Below are positions 22,901-32,661 of a stretch of 64,000 bases of DNA, piece after piece. Source of the stretch: Tubulanus polymorphus. Taxonomy: Eukaryota; Nemertea; Palaeonemertea; Tubulaniformes; Tubulanidae. The position numbers and the translations under genes are program-made. Location: the NCBI RefSeq assembly GCF_964204645.1, contig NC_134036.1, positions 11,020,704 to 11,084,703 of the forward strand, in the 5' to 3' direction. A model generated the notes under the pieces. It did no database searches. It was not told where the DNA came from and was given only the letters and a program-made list of their open reading frames with translations. Each line of letters opens with the position of its first letter. Position 1 is the stretch's first letter.

Positions 22901-25027
22901 TATCCGTACAGCTATGTCTCTCAGCATTCGCATACCCCTTTTTACAAAAATAGCAAAAATACGGACGACATGTAAATGCAGACATCGAGGTAATTACGTC
23001 AAAATGACCATCCGTATATAAAAGTTCAATTTTTTTACACCCCGCCCCTTTGATTTTTAACACAACGTTATTCGCCTCGTAAATTATCTGATACGCGATA
23101 TCATTACCGGTTGCGACTATTATAAAGTAATCCGATAATTGTTTCGCAAACGCATCCAATTCGCGTAGTCCACACATGCCTTGGGGCACACCAGCATTCG
23201 TGTGTAAGGCAATTGCCGCATCCTTCTGCGTCGGACGATCGCATTGACGAATAACGTTATAACGCGGATCATTATCCGCACGCGCCTTCGCCACCACTAA
23301 TGACCTAGCGAGACACAAATCATCGTCATTATCGATCGAGACAATACAGCGTTTGTTTTGTCTAAACGACTCGAAATTTACCTCGACTCGTTTTCGACGG
23401 ACACCACCTAGCGGCATTCGGATGAATGTACAATGGAAAATTAATCCATCCAAAGACAAATCCTCATTCGACTGTAGAACACGGATTGTTCTATCGAGTA
23501 TATATTCTACCGTTAGTTCGTCCAACGGTACGAATGGAAATTCAATGTTTCCATTGAGATCCGCGTGCTCGATAGATATCCGGATCCTGTCATTCGAACG
23601 AGCGTCCAACATTTCACTAATAGCCGCTAAAACGTCAGTTAGATAGTTCCGGACAGTGGTTTGTGTGTCCTGCGCTTCGAGTTGGCCGTTATTCTGGTCG
23701 TCATGTGGTATCACGGTAACCTTGTACAGCTCAGTTTTCGTATTGAACCTTTTACTGTGCTGTACACGGTTCTGTAAAATAATTGAAACATTCTTTTTAT
23801 TCATTCGAAATAGCTCGTCATTATATATGTTATACGATTTTGCTGCATTCAAATACTTACCCTGACCAGTTTAATATTACCCCGTATTATTTCGTCGGGG
23901 TTTTCAAAGTGAGGGCGCTTCGAACACGGTACTTCTTCCTCATCATCAATATCGTCGATAGGACGCTTCGATGTTGAGGGCTGTGGCGCGCATACCTCGC
24001 TGTGATTTCTTAACTCGGCGATTGATGGGAACGAATTCGAGCATCGCGAGCACGTAAACGACCGTATGGTGGATGGTGGCGGTGGTGGCGGTCGTGGTAA
24101 GGTCGATGACTTGTTAGGTCGACACGTCATCATATGCCGTACCAAGCTATCTTTACGAGATAGCGTTTTACCGCATATGTCACAATAATGCTAGAAAAAA
24201 AGGAAAGAAAAAATACCCTGATTATATTAAAGATGAATAACAATATTAGCAATTCATGAGTTCAATTACTTACAGAGTTAGATGTCCCAGGGTGAACGGG
24301 GTGACAATCAGGTAGTGGCTGAGGGTTTACACACGGTAGAGGGTTTACACGTGGTTGTTCGACGAATTTTTGACACGTTTTGGCGTGTCGACGCATGTTG
24401 TCCACGCGTCCAAACACCTTACCGCACTTGATGCACTCAGACCCCTTCAATAGACAATGACATTGAATGTATATTAAAAAATGATATATAGCGGTTTTTC
24501 TTTCGTAACTCATAATTTAAAACTTACCGGTTTAGTCTCCGATGTGACAGGTTGTGCGGGCGGTGATGAGGGTTTGGCAGCTTATCCTTTACACGTTTTA
24601 ACATGCCTCTTCATATTATCTTTGCGGGTAAAAGACTTGCCGCATGTGTCACATTGCCAGCTATCAGTAGTTCCAAAGTGGGAAATCAAATGGTGTGCCA
24701 GTGTTTGCTGGTTAGCACAATTTAGACCGCATATTTTGCAGTCCCATATTTGCTGAAAATATAAAATAGGTATTTAATAATACGTTCAACCGCGTAGTAA
24801 TTAAATGAGCGGTTCAAATCTACTTACCGGAAGCTACAGGCCCCATGCTGTTGCGCCGGTGGGGATGCCATACAGATGACGGTGTGGTGCGTCAAATCGC
24901 GCGCACACGCAAATGCTTTGCAACAGCTCAAGCACTTGAACCCCTTCTTACCAACGTGAAGTTGTTGGTGTTGTTCCAAGACGATTTCATTGACAAAAGT
25001 AGCTGGGCAGTATTGACAGGAATACAT
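19972..25027 (-). pseudogene. P2 zinc-finger/protein-primed DNA polymerase B, spliced
   Basis: Coding exons (minus strand): 25027-24828, 24752-24528, 24444-24274, 24190-23861 and 23771-19972. Every donor is GTAAGT, acceptors end in AG after pyrimidine-rich tracts, and exons 2-5 are phase 0. Exons 1-4 each carry Cys2-His2 fingers (for example CIKCGKVFGRVDNMRRHAKT). Exon 5 has a polymerase N-terminal domain, a Cys-rich stretch, exonuclease motif FIAFDFETT, motif A IDICSLYPYVN, motif B KLCLNSMWGKLGQ and motif C LYTDTDSIIY. Breaks: stop in exon 2 (after TCKG), frameshifts near 22430, 22095, 21460 and 20545, and a phase mismatch in exon 1. An AG acceptor just upstream of the first ATG hints at a 5' leader intron. 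Confidence 0.85.
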
Positions 25028-25087
25028 TTTTCTGTAAGAAAAAGAAAAACAAAAATGAGTATGTGTTATTTTTAAAAGAGACTAATC

Positions 25088-25574
25088 TTGAGTGTTTGCA
25101 AGTCAATTATGGGTCGACTATCGAGTGCCTATTCAATGGACGGGTTATTACGAACGCTACTGTTCACGATTTTGGATTACACGCGAATACACCAAGTGTT
25201 ACTGAGTCAAAAGCATTTAACATATATTCAACGTTTAGCCAGATATTTTGTAGATTGCGACGAACCAGATGGATTTTGCATAGTTTTGAAAGAATTAAAC
25301 ATGACGGAGCGGTTCCTTTATAAAATTGTCGGCGCTATATTTTGTTTAGATGTGATTGATCTTCAACCGGAGCGTAAATATTTCATTCGAAGAATTTATA
25401 TCGATGTATGAAAAAAGGCGACTAGTGTTTTATGAAAAACAATCAAACCGTGAATATGTAAAATCGGAAAATAGTCAAACCGTATTTTTAACTAATGTTA
25501 TTTTGTCAAAACCGTATAGTATTTTCCTATTAAAAAAGTTCAAACCTCATTTCTTCAAAATTGAAAATTTTTAA
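25088..25574 (+). CDS. P2 hypothetical protein (possibly frameshifted)
   Basis: A plus-strand frame from 25088 runs 107 codons to 25411 (containing HLTYIQRLARYFVDCDEPDG), and a second frame (25356-25574) continues with FEEFISMYEKRRLVFYEKQ. They may be one gene with a shift near 25385. No family recognised. Placement between the divergent polymerase and the ATPase makes a real early gene plausible. Confidence 0.35.
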
Positions 25575-25716
25575 AACCTCGTTTAGTAAAAATAAAGAAT
25601 CTAGTAAACCATAAAACGCTTGAACTGTTTTTTCTAAAATATTAGCAACCTCCGGTTTCTATTAAAAGTGTTTTTTTTCGTTCGCTACTAAAACACATAA
25701 ACACCAAAACACTAAG

Positions 25717-26345
25717 ATGGCAGAGTATGATGGTCCTAGATATTTATCTCACCCATTCACGATGATAGTCGCGGGACCGACGGGGTCTGGCAAAAGCGTG
25801 TTTGTAAAAAAGGTTATAACGGAGAATCTTGTCGAAAAGAATCCTGATAAGATATATTGGTGTTACGCGGAGGCGCAACCCGAAATGTTCAACGAATTGG
25901 AAAAGTTTGGAGTGCGATTTGTAGAAGGTTTTTCCGGAGAACTCTACGATAAAATAGATGGCAGCAAACGTGTATTAATTATAGTCGACGATTTGATGAA
26001 TGAAGTAGTTTGTATACACGAGGATCCCATCATCGCAACATCAGCGTTATTACGATTGTACAAAATATTTTCCCGAAAGGCAAAGAGTTTAGAACGATTA
26101 GTTTAAACTCGCATTATATTGTCGTTTTTAAAAATGCGCGAGATAGAAATCAAGTTCGCGTTCTCGCTTAACAAGCCGGTTTGAAAAGCGAAATTGAATC
26201 GGCCTTTAGAGACGCAACCAAGGAACCCCACGGTTATCTTTTACTGGATTTTAAACCGAAAACTGATGAAAGATGGCGTTTGAGAACTAGAATTTTTCCT
26301 AGCGATAAATACCATATAATATACAAAACAAAGAAAATTCATTAA
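25717..26345 (+). pseudogene. P2 genome-packaging ATPase (one frameshift, one stop)
   Basis: Packaging ATPase of the Polinton/adenovirus-like type. Walker A is GPTGSGKS (about residues 20-27) and Walker B is VLIIVDDLMNE. A frameshift near 26010 shifts the sensor region (TRGSHHRNISVITIVQN, then SLNSHYIVVFKN) into another frame, and a TAA at 26169-26171 interrupts the C-terminal part, which ends at 26345. Otherwise near full length. Followed 38 bases later by the core protein gene. Confidence 0.8.
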
Positions 26346-26383
26346 AAGTATAATTTTCGACTAATAACTAATAAAAGAAGACC

Positions 26384-26767
26384 ATGGCGCCGCGTAAAAA
26401 CAACTCGTTACAAAGAGTGAAAAAATATATACATCATTTACACGTGTTGGGTAGATGTAATAAGAAACAACGTAGAGCGTTGATAGAATCGGCTCCGTCA
26501 GACTTAATCAAGTGCGTATGCGAGATATCCAAAAACAGTTTAGCAGGAAATATAAAACATAGCAACAAAGATAAACGCGTGTTGAAACAACATAAACGTT
26601 ACATACGCATGTTGGCCAACAATTCGATAGCCATTAAACATAAACGAGGAATAATTTCGCAAAAAGGTGGATTTCTGCGATTCATTTTACTACCACTTTT
26701 GAAACCTATACTGACGTCTGTTTTAACGAACGCCGCAAACCGAATAGTAGATAAGGCAATAGCATGA
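26384..26767 (+). CDS. P2 basic core-type virion protein
   Basis: Intact 127-codon gene starting ACCATGG. Very rich in Lys/Arg, with a helix RALIESAPSDLIKCVCEISK and a tail ISQKGGFLRFILLPLLKPIL. This pattern (basic body, then QKGGF and a hydrophobic end) matches a small protein conserved in Polintons of the F54H12.2 lineage and likened to adenovirus core proteins. It probably binds encapsidated DNA; that role is inferred. It overlaps the next gene by four bases. Confidence 0.6.
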   Translation: MAPRKNNSLQRVKKYIHHLHVLGRCNKKQRRALIESAPSDLIKCVCEISKNSLAGNIKHSNKDKRVLKQHKRYIRMLANNSIAIKHKRGIISQKGGFLRFILLPLLKPILTSVLTNAANRIVDKAIA

Positions 26768-27435
26768 AGAACGTTGAAAAGTTAATCATTTTACCCGATT
26801 CCATGTTACCCTCGATACAAGCTTTTATCGCGAGTCAGGAACGTCAACAAGAAAAAAAAAACACCCGCTACCTACAACCCTCTAATGGATAACAAAATAC
26901 CCGACGATCTCAAATACTTAAAGTATAATCAGTTATTGCAGCAAGAAATACATAAATCATCTGTAGAAAAGGATATTAACCAAACGACACAAGATAATAT
27001 AGAAATCTCGGGCAAATATACTACGCAGAAGATTATTGATCGGTTACCGCTAAGATTTAGGAAAAAATGTAAATCCCTATTAGCATTTTTTGAAGATAAT
27101 CCAGGAATTTTGAAACGGAATGATAAAGACGAACTGATTTACAAGGACAATTTAATTCGCGGAAGCAACATTGACGATATTTTACACATGTCGTTAGTAC
27201 AAACTAAAATGGATCAAGAATATATCGGTCTAGATCTGTATTTAACGAGTTGAACGTACCATTGAGTCTTATTTCGAATAAAACGTTAAAGAGAAGTATC
27301 AAAGGTGAACTTACCGTTGATTTAGATACGTCGTTGTCTCCAAAGAGGAAGAAACCAAAGTATGATCAGAGCGGATCCGGACTGTGTGGAGTGCGTGATG
27401 GCAATGTGAATTACACAAACTGGCTATCCTTTTAA
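26764..27435 (+). pseudogene. P2 PX-like virion protein (two frameshifts)
   Basis: Starts ATGAAG at 26764, overlapping the core gene stop (ATGA). The first 38 codons are followed by a shift in a nine-A run (26861-26869). The next frame carries DRLPLRFRKKCKSLLAFFED, a conserved element of a Polinton structural-type family, and a GSNIDDILHM segment. A second shift near 27235 leads to NVPLSLISNKTLKRS and a basic tail (KRKKPK, NLS-like). Probably a minor virion or DNA-associated protein. Confidence 0.55.
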
Positions 27436-27729
27436 CTACTAGAAAACCTAATAGCGACTGTCAAAAAGCTTTGACCAATTACGAGGCTTCATTTTTGTTT
27501 GGGGGGGGGGGAGTGTCAGAGGTTAGAAAACCATAGTTTGATGTTGATACTATTAGTTAATTGACAAGTTGATATGATATACGAGAGTTAATTGGCTGTG
27601 CGGGTTTCATATGTGACCGAGTTACTAATAGTTAATTGGATGTACGGGTTTCATTGTTGGGTCAAGTTAATTCGATATTAATTGTGAATCGGCTATGTGG
27701 GTCTCATTTGTGGTCGAGTAAGCACGTTA
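27436..27729. repeat. Degenerate tandem repeat upstream of TBP-like gene
   Basis: After an 11-G tract (27501-27511), a unit of about 60-65 bases recurs three times with a core like GTTAATTGGNTGTNCGGGTT followed by TCAT. No coding potential. It may be the TBP-like gene's upstream region. Confidence 0.5.
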
Positions 27730-28256
27730 ATGATGATTGAGGTTGTAAACGTTGTATCCACTGCGCATTTGAATTGCCGTTTAAATTTAACCGATATTGC
27801 AAGAAAATTATGTAATGTCGTTTATGACCCCCGAAAGTTTAGCGGATTGATGTGGAAACATAGACGTATAAAAGGTAGCTGTCTATTGTTCGTTAATGGA
27901 AAAATGGTAGTGACAGGATGTAAAAGCGAGTTTAACAGCCGATGCAGTACACGGAAATTTGCTCGTTTGATACAAAGGATGGGTTACGTAGGGAACTTGA
28001 ATAACTTGAAAATACAAACTATGACTGGAGTCGCAAAAATCGGTCGACGCGTAGACTTAGTGCAACTTTCCAAAACAGTTGACGGTTGATTATAATCCTG
28101 AAATATTTCCCGGTTTTGTGTACAAATGTGAAAACGGAATAAAATGTATAGTACATAACGGCGATACTTTAATATTGTCGGGTGCCAAAAAACTCAACGA
28201 TTTTACAGGAAGCCTACGAAGAAGTTCTATTCTATACCATTCTTTGTTCCAAATAA
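27730..28256 (+). pseudogene. P2 TATA-binding-protein homologue
   Basis: The frame from ATG 27730 carries a full first TBP repeat: VVNVVSTAHLNCRLNL, then DPRKFSGLMW, CLLFVNGKMVVTGCKSE and the stirrup/helix region SRCSTRKFARLIQRMGY. After a one-base shift near 28080 the second repeat follows: YNPEIFPGFVYK and LILSGAKK, then a shift near 28208 into the final helix (EAYEEVLFY), ending at 28256. Of the four phenylalanines that intercalate in DNA in cellular TBP, three are kept (RKF, LLF, EIF); the fourth position is Val. It is far more diverged than a processed host TBP copy should be and lies between PX-like and integrase genes, so it appears to belong to the element. It would recruit RNA polymerase to element promoters (inference). 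Confidence 0.82.
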
Positions 28257-28431
28257 AAAAGTCATTAAAAGCATATTGTTTTTTAAGTGTAAATAAAATT
28301 ATGAGAAAAGATGAATTGGCGAAAGTTATTTTGTTGGTGTTGTTTGAAGCAGGAGGAGCCGAATTTCGAGTGTCAATTCAATAGAGTTAATTGAGTATTG
28401 AGCACGTGTTGCGGTAGTACAACTGTAATTG
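28257..28431. other. Spacer between TBP-like and integrase genes
   Basis: Contains no convincing gene. A short frame at 28300-28383 is probably spurious. Confidence 0.4.
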
Positions 28432-29157
28432 ATGAAAGCCGAACAGAAAAGATTCCTGGCGAATCAATATTATGGCGTCGACAAAGAAGGAAGTTTTTCA
28501 AACGCAAATACATTACTACGGATTTGTAAAAAAGAAAACAAAAATATCTCTTAACGTGAGATACGAGACTGGTTAGCCGAACAAGAAGTTCATACGTTAC
28601 ACGCCAAAGTACGAAAGAGATTTCCCAGAAACAAAACTATGGCCTATCGAGTAAACGAACAATTTCAGGTTGACTTGTGCGACGTTTCGAATATTTCGAA
28701 ACACAACGACGGTTACAAATTTCTATTGACGGCTATTGATGTATTGTCTAGATACGCGTTCGCTATACCGTTAGAGAATAAATTTAATTCTACCGTTGTG
28801 GATAGTTTTAAAAAGATTTTCAAGATTTGGAAACCTAGCGTTATTCAATCGGATTCAGGCACAGAATTTGTCGGTTCAAAAACGCAGGCGTATCTGAAAA
28901 ACGAGGGCGTACGTTTTTTCCAAAGTAAAAACGAAGTAAAATGCGCTTTAATCGAAAGATGGATACGTACTTTAAAATCGAAAATGTATAAGATATTTTC
29001 GCATAGAAATTCATACAGATATATTGATTTGCTTAAAGATATAGTAGCGTCATACAATAAATCGTTTCATCGTAGTATAAAAATGGCTCCAAACGATGTC
29101 AACGAGTTAAACGCGTACAAAGTTTTCAAGAATCTATACGGTACAATCCGTAGTAAA
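28432..29157 (+). pseudogene. P2 integrase, truncated by insertion
   Basis: Starts MKAEQKRFLANQYYGV, with the N-terminal helical/zinc region SFSNANTLLRICK, one in-frame TAA (28552-28554), then RFPRNKTMAY and the rve core. Catalytic residues: D in EQFQVDLCD, D in VIQSDSGTEF and E in KCALIERWIRTLK. The frame is replaced after GTIRSK (29157) by P1-lineage DNA in reverse orientation, so the C-terminal domain is missing. Confidence 0.85.
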
Positions 29158-29449
29158 TATGTTCTGAATTTATATGTATTTCCTTTTAATCCTTCATATT
29201 CTGAGTGGATAACTAATTTATCTCCATAGTTATTAGTAACTGTATCAATATTTGTAATTAAATATTTCTTATGAATTGTTAATTCCGTTAACTTTTTGAA
29301 TTTATAATCTGCAGATTTTACATTTGTGATATCTTTAATTCTATCTAAAAATGATTTGTTGTTCTCACTGTGTACTTGTTCACTCTCCATTTTTATAACA
29401 TATTTTTTATTAAAATTGATTTTAGAAGTTATTAGATTAATTTTGTAAG
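29158..29449 (-). pseudogene. P1-lineage OB-like gene fragment inserted in P2 integrase
   Basis: On the minus strand 29390-29158 encodes MESEQVHSENNKSFLDRIKD and continues to KFRTY, closely similar to the P1 gene at 5401. Upstream (29391-29449) is the A+T-rich leader with AAAATTGATTTTAGAAGTT, also found before the zinc-finger gene at 18.58 kb. This shows a P1-type element landed in, or was joined to, P2. Confidence 0.75.
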
Positions 29450-29596
29450 AGTAATAGGGAATATGTTGGTCTAGATTAAAGGTTGAGAGGTTGAGTGAGT
29501 AGAAAATGAAAAATAAATTGTGCGAGAATTAATTTTTCATTTTTTACTCACTCGACCTTTCGACCTTTGATCTAGAACAACATATTCCCTATTACT
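29450..29596. repeat. 147-bp palindrome of P1-type terminal sequence
   Basis: The first about 70 bases from AGTAATAGGG are the reverse complement of the last about 70 ending CCCTATTACT, with under ten mismatches and a loop of a few bases (GTGCGAG). The arms match the sequence at 18661. It looks like two terminal inverted repeats joined head to head, or a fully palindromic MITE derived from them. Confidence 0.75.
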
Positions 29597-29941
29597 GTTA
29601 TGATTTAATTAAAGTAGTTAATTTCACTTTGTTCTGTTCTAGGCAAAGAAACACAGTGTGAACAGAATGTCTAAGGCGGCAAACTAAATACGCATGTCGC
29701 ACTACCGGAAAGGGTTGAATTACATTTTGAAAAGATCAACCGCCGCAGTAGCAGCATTAACTAAAATAATCCCAAAACTTATTAGAAATGAATTGGAAGT
29801 ATGATGTCATCATATAGTGAAAGCATAGGCTCGCTAATAAAAAATATCAATATCATCAATTCAATTAACATCTGCAGTTGCTCAATTAACACATTTATTA
29901 ATCTATTTATGTCCATGGAATTTTTTTCACTTTTCAGAAAT
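29597..29941. other. Host-like spacer, no gene
   Basis: No recognisable coding or repeat structure. The missing integrase C-terminus does not resume here. Confidence 0.45.
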
Positions 29942-30637
29942 TGTTACCAGTAATATTACCAGGGATGATAGAAGAAAGGAAATTGAAAATGCACACCTGC
30001 CATCACTAAATGATCAGTGAGTATTATATCAGTTTACATTCATTTAAGTATATCTCCCTATCATTAAAAAATCTAATACCTACAAATTTACGTATGAAAA
30101 AAGGGGTTCGCACGAAGCCACTTAACGACTTCTATTTAGTTTAATCTTAATTGAACATGACTAAACCACTTTAGTGCCAGGTTCCATTACGCATCTATGT
30201 GAAGTTACTTTGAACTTTGATATCGAGAAGTCTATCAAATTAATTCTTACAGTGAAATCAATGATAGCGCAGATGTTGATGCCGATGAAGCTGTTGTGTT
30301 CGGTGGCAATGAAGATAAAGCTGATGATGATCAAGATGACCGTGATAAAGATAATAATGACAGTGAACAGTTGCAGGAACCAGTTAACCTGAAAAAGGGA
30401 GTGAAAGGAAAAAGCACGCGACAGAAGTGGTCATTGAAAGAACTCAATGAAATAAAGAAATATTTCATTAAATATCTCGAGAGTGGTATCCCTCCAAACA
30501 CATTTGCATGTGAAAAAGCTAAAAAGCTTAGTAAAGCCAATAATGGAGAGTTGCCTTTAAGGCAAAGTCACCTTATCATAAAGAAAATTAGCAACATGAA
30601 TGTAACAAAACGGCAATCTTTGAAAAATAAAAAGTAA
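29942..30637 (+). pseudogene. Partial host-type spliced gene (two exons)
   Basis: A short exon (about 29939-30009) is bounded by a TTTTCAG acceptor and a GTGAGT donor. A second (about 30251-30637) follows a TTACAG acceptor and runs in frame through an acidic stretch (DDDQDDRDKDNND) to WSLKELNEIKKYFIKYLESG. The conserved Trp and KYF pattern recalls a C-terminal domain in invertebrate proteins linked to tyrosine-recombinase-like ORFs (weak memory). The gene is partial, with no upstream exons identified. Confidence 0.4.
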
Positions 30638-30902
30638 TTTTATCCACATTCGCAACTAAATAATACTGAAGCGATATTCTAAAGACGAGAAGTACTTTGT
30701 CCCCTTCACAAGTATAGAAATATTCTATTTGTAACATTTCTGATGTTGAAATAAAAATGGTGAATTTTAATTCATTGTTGTTTTAGCAATTGTCAGATGT
30801 TGCTTACTCTCTACATAAGGGGCATTTCAAAAAATTCACAAATGTAGCTATAATTGGTGTCTGTACAGTTTCCCACTCAGTGCCCACCAGTCTATGTATT
30901 AA

Positions 30903-31115
30903 GCCAATCAGATGTGTTGTTTTTACCAGCAGGTTCGCTCTATGAATAACCATGCATCTGATTGGCTAGATATATAGATTGGCAGGCGCCGAGCAGGAAC
31001 CTGTCACCCCAAAAAAATCTTGGGCGATATAATAGACCAATGAAGGCTTTGCAGCTGGGTTTGGTTGACATGGGCCTTGGCTAGCGGCAATCAAACCCTG
31101 GCAAGCGAGGATGTA
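30903..31115. repeat. Dispersed host repeat, copy 2, with inverted ends
   Basis: AGCCAATCAGATG near 30903 pairs with CATCTGATTGGCT near 30955-30967. The rest (ACCAATGAAGGCTTTGCAGC, AAACCCTGGCAAGCGAGGAT) matches the repeat at 18823-18962 at roughly 80% by eye. Confidence 0.55.
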
Positions 31116-31439
31116 GGCCATGTGGCCTGCAATCAAGTCATTTTCATCGAATACTAGAGGCCATATAATAGCTTAAACTGTCCACCGTTCACCCATTAGT
31201 ACTGATTGACTAATGGTCAATATTGACCCTGTCCCATTATTAGACCGGACTAGTGATATTCTTCCGTACAGACAGCAGAATGGTTGTTGCAAAAAGGCAG
31301 CCCGATGTTATTTTATGAAATTAGGATATCAAGTCACATGAGGTGCTTTTTGTTAGAAAAGTTTTTAAAGACACATAAGAATGTCTAGCCATATAAGCCT
31401 TTTAGCCACATAGGTCAGCAATCACATAAGGTGCATTTC

Positions 31440-32661
31440 GTTAGTCCGTCCGTCCGTCCGTCCGTAGACGGAATCCAGTTATTTTGGGAAGTTTTGAAGA
31501 CGCTTCAAGGTAATGTCTTGATACTTGGGTTAGACATGTATCTACCCTAGACACATCTTCAGCCCAAAAACTGGCCCTGTCAGATTCAAGATGGCCGACT
31601 GGCAGCCATTGTTGTTCGCCAAAATCAGCACTTTTTACACATCTTGAACTTTTTGAGGGAAATTTTGAAGACGCTTTGATCAATTACCTTGATCTTTCGG
31701 ATATATGTGAATTCCCCCAGGGCCCATCATAACAGCATAACAAAAATTGGGTCGATCGGATTCAAGAAGGTCGTCCTATGACCTTTTTAGTGCCCAAAAA
31801 CGTTAATTTTGGCCCAAATTCTGAGTCCTGTAGCTTCCTACTGGTTTATCATTTCTCATTGCAATTTGTGATAGGTATTCTTTGGAAAGGGATGTTTTAT
31901 ACCTGAGACAGGTATTCTTCATCAGCCAATTATGACGCAATTGGCGGCCATCTTGGTGTCAGCAGTACTCATTCGTAAGTGGGAAAAAGTTTTTCCACAT
32001 TATATTGATACCTAAGCGTATTTTGTTACCACAATCATTTAGAAAGTTGCAGCTCATAACGTGTTCTATGATTGTGGTGAGTTTCGAGGTCATTGGTTTT
32101 TGTATATGGCCACCAGGGGGCGTTGAATAATGCAATATCTTAGTATTTCTATATTATATTCGTATCAATGCATATTTTGTAACTATAATCAATTGCAAAG
32201 TTGTAACTCATGACATCATCTATGATCGTGGCAAGTTTTAAGGCCATTAGTTATTCTATATGGTCACCAGGGGGCGTTGAATAGTAGAATAACTAAATAT
32301 TTCCTTATTAAATTGGTACCTAGGCATATTTTGTTACCATGATCAATTACAAAGTTATAGTTCGTGACATGTTCTATGATTGTGGTGAGTTTCAAGGTCA
32401 TTGGGTTTTGAATATGGTCACCAGGGGGCGTTGAATAGTAGAATAACTTAGTATTTCCATATTTAAGTGGTAACGAGGCATATTTTGTTATCACAATCAA
32501 TTACAAAATCGTAGCTGCTGACATGTTCTATGATTGTGGTGAGTTTCAAGGTCATTGGATTCTGTATATGGTCACCAGGGGGCGTTGAATATTGAAATTG
32601 TTAGATTGTTGAGCATTTGGAACCACTTCCCAAGTGGGCATGGTATCCCTGGACCCCTAGT
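31440..32661. mobile_element. Helitron-like non-autonomous element with 154-bp units
   Basis: The left arm begins with a (GTCC)n microsatellite (31442-31465), the centre holds tandem 154-bp units (about 31970-32590), and the right end has a hairpin (CCACTTCCCAAGTGG, about 32622-32636) followed by CCCTAG and then T. Microsatellite, central minisatellite and 3' hairpin with CTAG end is the layout of DINE/pearl-type Helitrons. The exact 5' end is not fixed, and the hairpin is slightly farther from the end than usual. Confidence 0.5.
32107..32584 (+). repeat. Array of four CTCF-like motifs, exact 154-bp period
   Basis: TGGCCACCAGGGGGCG at 32107-32122 and TGGTCACCAGGGGGCG at 32261, 32415 and 32569 are spaced by exactly 154 bases. 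The first matches the vertebrate CTCF core consensus. The flanks of each unit are diverged while the motif is nearly invariant. Confidence 0.8.

Larger units (their letters stand above)
19322..29157. mobile_element. P2: spliced Polinton/Maverick with TBP homologue
   Basis: Contains terminal-type regulatory DNA at the left, a spliced polymerase B gene on the minus strand, then ATPase, core, PX-like, TBP-like and integrase genes on the plus strand. It is a different lineage from P1, judging by base composition, gene families and introns. The right end is lost because the integrase is interrupted at 29157 by P1-lineage DNA. AG-start terminal repeats could not be paired within the window. Confidence 0.8.

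Noticed and set aside
23353-24756. Plus-strand ORFs opposite the P2 polymerase and zinc-finger exons
   Set aside because: They are antisense shadows of conserved minus-strand coding exons.
27730-28256. Host TBP processed pseudogene
   Set aside because: It is strongly diverged, flanked tightly by Polinton genes in the same orientation, and shows no poly(A) tail. A viral-type gene is the better reading, though a tree is needed.
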